This document shows, piece by piece, positions 59,641 through 64,000 of a stretch of 64,000 bases of DNA. A program made the translations under genes and the position numbers. This stretch comes from Eulemur rufifrons (lineage: Eukaryota > Chordata > Mammalia > Primates > Lemuridae), in contig NC_090986.1 of assembly GCF_041146395.1 (NCBI RefSeq), positions 46,350,001-46,414,000 on the forward strand, in the 5' to 3' direction. The notes beneath the pieces were generated by a model, which ran no database searches, was not told the origin of the DNA, and saw only the letters and a program-made list of their open reading frames with translations. Each line of letters starts with the position of its first letter. The first letter of the stretch is position 1.

Positions 59641-60913
59641 CAGGTGCGTTACTAATCTTGATACTTGCACAAAATACTCCTCACATTTTCTGAAAATCTG
59701 GTAGAGTGTGTCCCATTGCTCTGAGTATTCACAATTACCATCAATCAGTAACATAAAGAACATTTTGAAGATCACATTTCCATGGTTTACATAAGAGTCT
59801 GTCATGGTTCCAGGTAACTCTAGATATGGCAAAGACTGAGCAACAAAATCTGCTGTAAGGCATTTCTCACATTAGCTTTTGGCTCAGTTTTTCACTTGAT
59901 TCCTTAATTTCGTTATTTGGGAATTTTCCTTTCCTGCTTGTAAGCATAAATACTCAAAATATTGCTTCATTTTATATAAAATTTATATGTGTTTTAGAAG
60001 TTTTTTTTTTTGTTCTTAGTTATTCTTAGTTTTCCATCTTGCCTTTTATATATTTCTTTACTTAAAGGGCTTTTATTTTAGATGAAGCAATTATTTGTTC
60101 ATGCCTGTGTGCTTCAATTATTCTTAAAGTGGCAATAAAGAGCTGAATGTGTTGAATGTGCCTTTGGGTTGCTTAGAAAGCATATTCAATACAAATATTT
60201 TAATAATACTCTATTTGCATCTCCCCCTCTCTCTCTCCGTCTCTCTCTCTCTCTCTCTCTCTCTTCACATATTAAAGAACTCTAATAGAAATGTGGTGGT
60301 CCCAGACATGAAAGAAATAACTAATGTATTGAAAAACAAAGGCAAAAGAAGATAAAAAAAAATGTATACTTTTCTATATTTTGTCTCAGGCATCACAGGA
60401 CATTCTAGTTCAAAAGAAAAGAGGAATATTGCAAGGAGGTGAAATAATTTTTCTAGACCATCATAGAGTAGCACTTCATCCTCTAGATAGATTTCATTTG
60501 AGTTTTCAATGGAGACATTACTATCTTTGGAAAAATATTTATGTTATACCTAAATACCACTTTAATATTGACCGGTTGTATTTCATGCCATTCACATTTA
60601 TGTATTTTATCTTAAATATATTAATTTTAAACTTCCCAAATTTCTTCACTGTCAAATAGTTTCTAGGTTGTATTTTGCACATGTCCTGATCATCAGTTAT
60701 AACGGTAGTGCCTCTAGAAGTGTTTATATGGCTTTTTCCTTACCATTCGGACCCCTATTTACTTTGGTTCTCTATTTTGTTACCTTAATAAGACTTAACT
60801 ACCCAATTTCATAATAACTCGAAAATACATTTCTGAAACTCTGTTGAAGAAACACTTAGGATTAAGGAACAACAGCACTAGGTGAATTACCAGGACTAAG
60901 ATTGAAAATTTAC
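59641..60913. other. No gene recognised; (CT)n at 60221-60265
   Basis: A CT-rich microsatellite covers 60221-60265 (a nearly pure CT run from 60241). Short T runs lie near 60001-60012. Overlapping frames on both strands at 60149-60659 are T- and A-rich and unsupported. Confidence 0.6.
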
Positions 60914-61055
60914 TTATTCGTTCATTTTTTTCATTCAACACATATTTATTGGTCAAAAACTATGTGTCCAGTGCTGTGCTAAACCCCAGGTATACAGAAT
61001 TGAGCAAAACAAAGAAAAATTCAGTTGCCCTCATAGAGTTTACTTTGTCATGTAG
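60914..61055 (-). mobile_element. L2 3' end, antisense
   Basis: TTCATTCAACACATATTTAT, then TATGTGTCCAGTGCTGTGCT, ACAGAATTGAGCAAAACAAA and GTTGCCCTCATAGAGTTTAC follow the inverted L2 3' end clearly. Confidence 0.85.
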
Positions 61056-63249
61056 TTTGAAACTATAACCTTGGAGACAATGATTATGTAACACCGTGAT
61101 ATTTCTGTGCAGGAAGAAATTATGTCATTTATTGCATGAACTTTAGGAGTATTATATTGTTTTGATGACTTTATCAATTACAATGAAAAAGATGGATATT
61201 GATACACGTCTAAAAGACAGAAAGTTAACCTCAGCAAAGTTAATTCTTGATCAAAATTCATGCTTTTGCTGGCAGATGAGGGTACCTCCTCAGGCCAAAA
61301 AATTAATTCAAAACAGTGTGGTACAATCACCTTTTCAAACAGTTATGAGGGTCTGTTTACATCTGGGAAGGAGGGCATGGGATTGCTGCTTTTTCTGCTA
61401 GGAGTACTATTCTTCATAACGCAATACATTCTTATTCAATTTTTGAGGCACAATTCAATATCAAATCTTTTATGTAGCCTATTGATCTCCTCTACCATCC
61501 TCAGGGCAGTAACTGTCTCTCTCTTGTGTTATTACTGTACAATATACTCACTTTAAAAATCCATCAAACATATTATATTGCATTTAAACAAAATTTGTAT
61601 CCCTTTTGACAGGTTGGGAACTCCCAGAATGCAAAGTTAATGATTTGCCCGTTTTTATTTCTCTGAAGTGGAAGGAATAGTATTGGGAACAGTTTGGCTC
61701 CTTTAATAAGATCACATTTTATTCAAAATTAATGAATAAGTGGGTGTCTTAAAAAACATTGTAAGTTCAAAGACTTTTTAAGGAATTTTCTTACCTCTCT
61801 GGCCTCAAGTGATATAAATTGATATGTTTCATTTCTGTTGTATTAAAATAGTTTGTTTCATTAATCTAAGCTTTTGTGATTTCATTCTTTCGTGGAAAAT
61901 ACTTGAGTGTTTTCTTGTATTTGTTTTTTTTAGTTTTGTATAGAAAGCAGACACTTTCCAGAGTGTTGAGGTCATATGATCTTTCTATCGACTAAGCATA
62001 TTTCTTATTACTAGGAACTTCAATTGCATCAATGTGTGTGTCCTAGGGAAACTGAAATAAAGGCTACTTCTCTTGGCAGACTTAAAATGTCTAAGCTCTT
62101 CATGAGTGATGGATATCAAAGACAGGATGGGAAATGAGAAGTAAAGGACCGAGGCTAGGACATTTTGATTATTTTTAACTTGATCTCGTAAAATAAGTGA
62201 GATAACCAATGTTAACTGTGATACACAAGCTGCACTTTTTAAAACCAGCTTTTTAGATGCTTTTTATCATTCACTCGGAAATGGTTATTATTATTTTCTT
62301 TAGTAAAATTGTTTCTAAAAACATTGTCTTTTTTCAACTCTTCTAGGGGGGAAGAAGGGACAGTTTTTATGTATGCTTGATTCTCTGTGCATGATTGATG
62401 GAGTGGTGTTGGCACTGAGTAAGGGAACCCCAAAGAGGAAAAGATATATAAGAATGGATAGACAAGGTCATGTGGACCAGAAGCCCCTTCTTAGTAGGAG
62501 ATTCATCTTCCAGGGTAAGTTTGGAGTTTCTGGTGTTTTCTCAATTCAAAAATGTGAAATCTCTTTAAATCCTAGTTTCTAACTCCACCCTTCCTTTCTA
62601 AAAATTGAGTGTCTATCTGCAATGTGCAGGGGTGCACTTAGTGATGAGTATTGATGCTTTAAGAAGAGTTGTCAGAGCAGATGATTTACTCACCAAAGAT
62701 TGCACACACATCACCGAGTGGACTGAGAGCCAAAAGTGACAAGCTTGCTTTGTTGTCATAAATGATTATTAATTAACAGATTAAGTAGAACTCACCATGA
62801 CAGGCGATAAGGGCTAAAAGCAGAAGTAGTACCAAAATGTCCTTTCAGAATAATCAGACAGTTTCTAAGTGATACTAATAGATCTAGGTGACATTTTCAA
62901 CATATTGATATTTTTCATAATATATGTGATAAAAATATAGTAATAGGTTTTATTATACCAAGTATATTTTCTATTAAACTACTAAATAAATGCTGTGCAT
63001 GTTTAAATTTATTTTATTTTTAAAATAAAATTGGACGTAGTGTTTTTAAGTTACATTTGTAAGTTTGTACCATTTGTAACATCGTAAGTAACATTTTATT
63101 TTAACACTGTCATGCTTGTTCATTTACATATATTTATATATTTTCTGTGACCATAGTAGTGGAAAGAACCCAGAGAAAATAGACTCCATTTCCTTGATTT
63201 TCATGATCATATTGTCCTTAAATCTTTCTTTTTTTTGCTTTTATTAAGT
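61056..63249. other. No gene recognised
   Basis: A 2.2-kb stretch without an element I can name. The less AT-rich pieces 61255-61400 and 62340-62530 may be old LTR or DNA transposon relics. The latter ends in TTCCAGGGTAAGTTTGG, a donor-like site with no supporting acceptor. Confidence 0.45.
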
Positions 63250-63515
63250 AGGGGTTGTGTTTTATAAAAGAGACCTGATTACGGTAACTCAAGAAAATAC
63301 AGATTTAGGTACTCTAAGGCTGAAATTATGCCTCAAAAATGTCATCAAGAAGCTGTTCTCCTTGTGTCTTTTGCTACATTTTCCTTAGCAATAACTGTTG
63401 CACTGACAATTATCACCAGCATTCCAGGAAAGAAGAGAAAAACATGGAGGTACCAGTTGACTTCTGCTTTCATTTCTTGGGCCAGAATTAAGTCACATGG
63501 ACACTCTTAGGTTCA
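63250..63515 (+). mobile_element. Possible ancient mammalian repeat
   Basis: GTAACTCAAGAAAATACAG, ATGTCATCAAGAAGCTGTTC, TTCTCCTTGTGTCTTTTGC and later TTAAGTCACATGGACAC resemble, in order, a repeat common in mammalian introns whose name I cannot recall with certainty. A 60-codon frame (63328-63510) lies wholly inside it. Confidence 0.35.
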
Positions 63516-64000
63516 AAGAGGTTTTAAAAATGCATGAGATTTTTAAAGGTTTCCTGTCTGTATTTTAAAGACAGAGTAAAAAGCCATTTGATGTTGAGTG
63601 AGCCAATCTACAGCATCGGTCACACATTCTTCTGTAATACCGCTGTACTGTTATTACTCTAAGTCCTTGGCTGACTTTTCCTATTCTACATTTACTGATT
63701 TCTCTGAATTAAAATTCATTTATATGCTACCATCTAATTTGTAGCTGCACTGGCAATGCATGTCAATCAAATTCGCAATTATATATCTATTGAGTTAAAG
63801 AAAACTTACAATTGAGCATTAAAATAAATGATTAGATAATGTGGTATATATTTTAGGAAGAAACTTACCAATGACAGGCTTTGCATTGGTTGATAAAGTC
63901 ATTTACAGTCTACACACTCACGGCCCTGGGGGGAAGAAAAACATTAATGACTGTAAAGAAGATATAAAGAATATCTTATTCATTCTCCTTCTGGAGTATA
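63516..64000. other. No gene recognised
   Basis: AT-rich sequence to the window end, with no identified element. Confidence 0.5.

Noticed and set aside
62500..62525. Donor-like CCAGGGTAAGTTTGG as a possible exon end
   Set aside because: There is no convincing acceptor or conserved frame upstream, and GTAAGT alone occurs by chance.
1..64000. CRISPR array, operon, bacterial or phage gene cluster
   Set aside because: The content is mammalian interspersed repeats. There are no regularly spaced repeats and no dense coding on either strand.

Overview
This window looks like nuclear DNA of a primate, most likely a strepsirrhine (lemur or close relative). Three insertions give the lineage. One is an Alu at 6208-6522 whose right arm carries the strepsirrhine-style stretch around GCTGACGCCACGGCACT. 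The others are two short L1 3' ends (32483-32772 and 36194-36372) whose 3' UTR sequence matches what I recall of lemur L1 and not the simian L1PA type. The species cannot be fixed from the sequence alone.

The window is AT-rich. I found no protein-coding gene, no exon of a gene I recognise, no tRNA or rRNA gene and no CpG island. All long open frames that I examined are either readings through old repeats or unsupported short frames. It could be intergenic or the inside of a very large intron; nothing here decides between them.

The content is layered mobile DNA. The oldest layer is L2 and MIR, shared by mammals, at about fifteen places. Above it lie MaLR (MLT1-type) LTRs at 14781-15210, 19672-20250, 22696-23157, 26675-27155, 40004-40453 and 42425-42967. 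There are L1M fragments at 10780-11700, 32935-33505, 33750-34600, 53900-54140 and 58500-59035. A 2.8-kb L1 at 54338-57170 is rearranged by a 5' inversion. Several other LTRs of less certain family are present, and three of them have matching short target duplications (22216-22571, 44942-45468, 45987-46522). Alu monomer relics lie at 23930-24051 and 42737-42899.

Notable local structures are: a short telomeric repeat tract in head-to-head orientation at 51306-51342; a 31-base segment at 20551-20581 framed by a very strong-looking splice acceptor and donor; a young L1 with twin-priming inversion and a perfect 12-bp target duplication at 32471-32784; a 61-bp tandem duplication at 52802-52923; and a 33-bp alternating purine-pyrimidine tract at 10633-10665. 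I saw no new gene system. Repeat family names come from memory of consensus sequences and should be confirmed by a RepeatMasker run.
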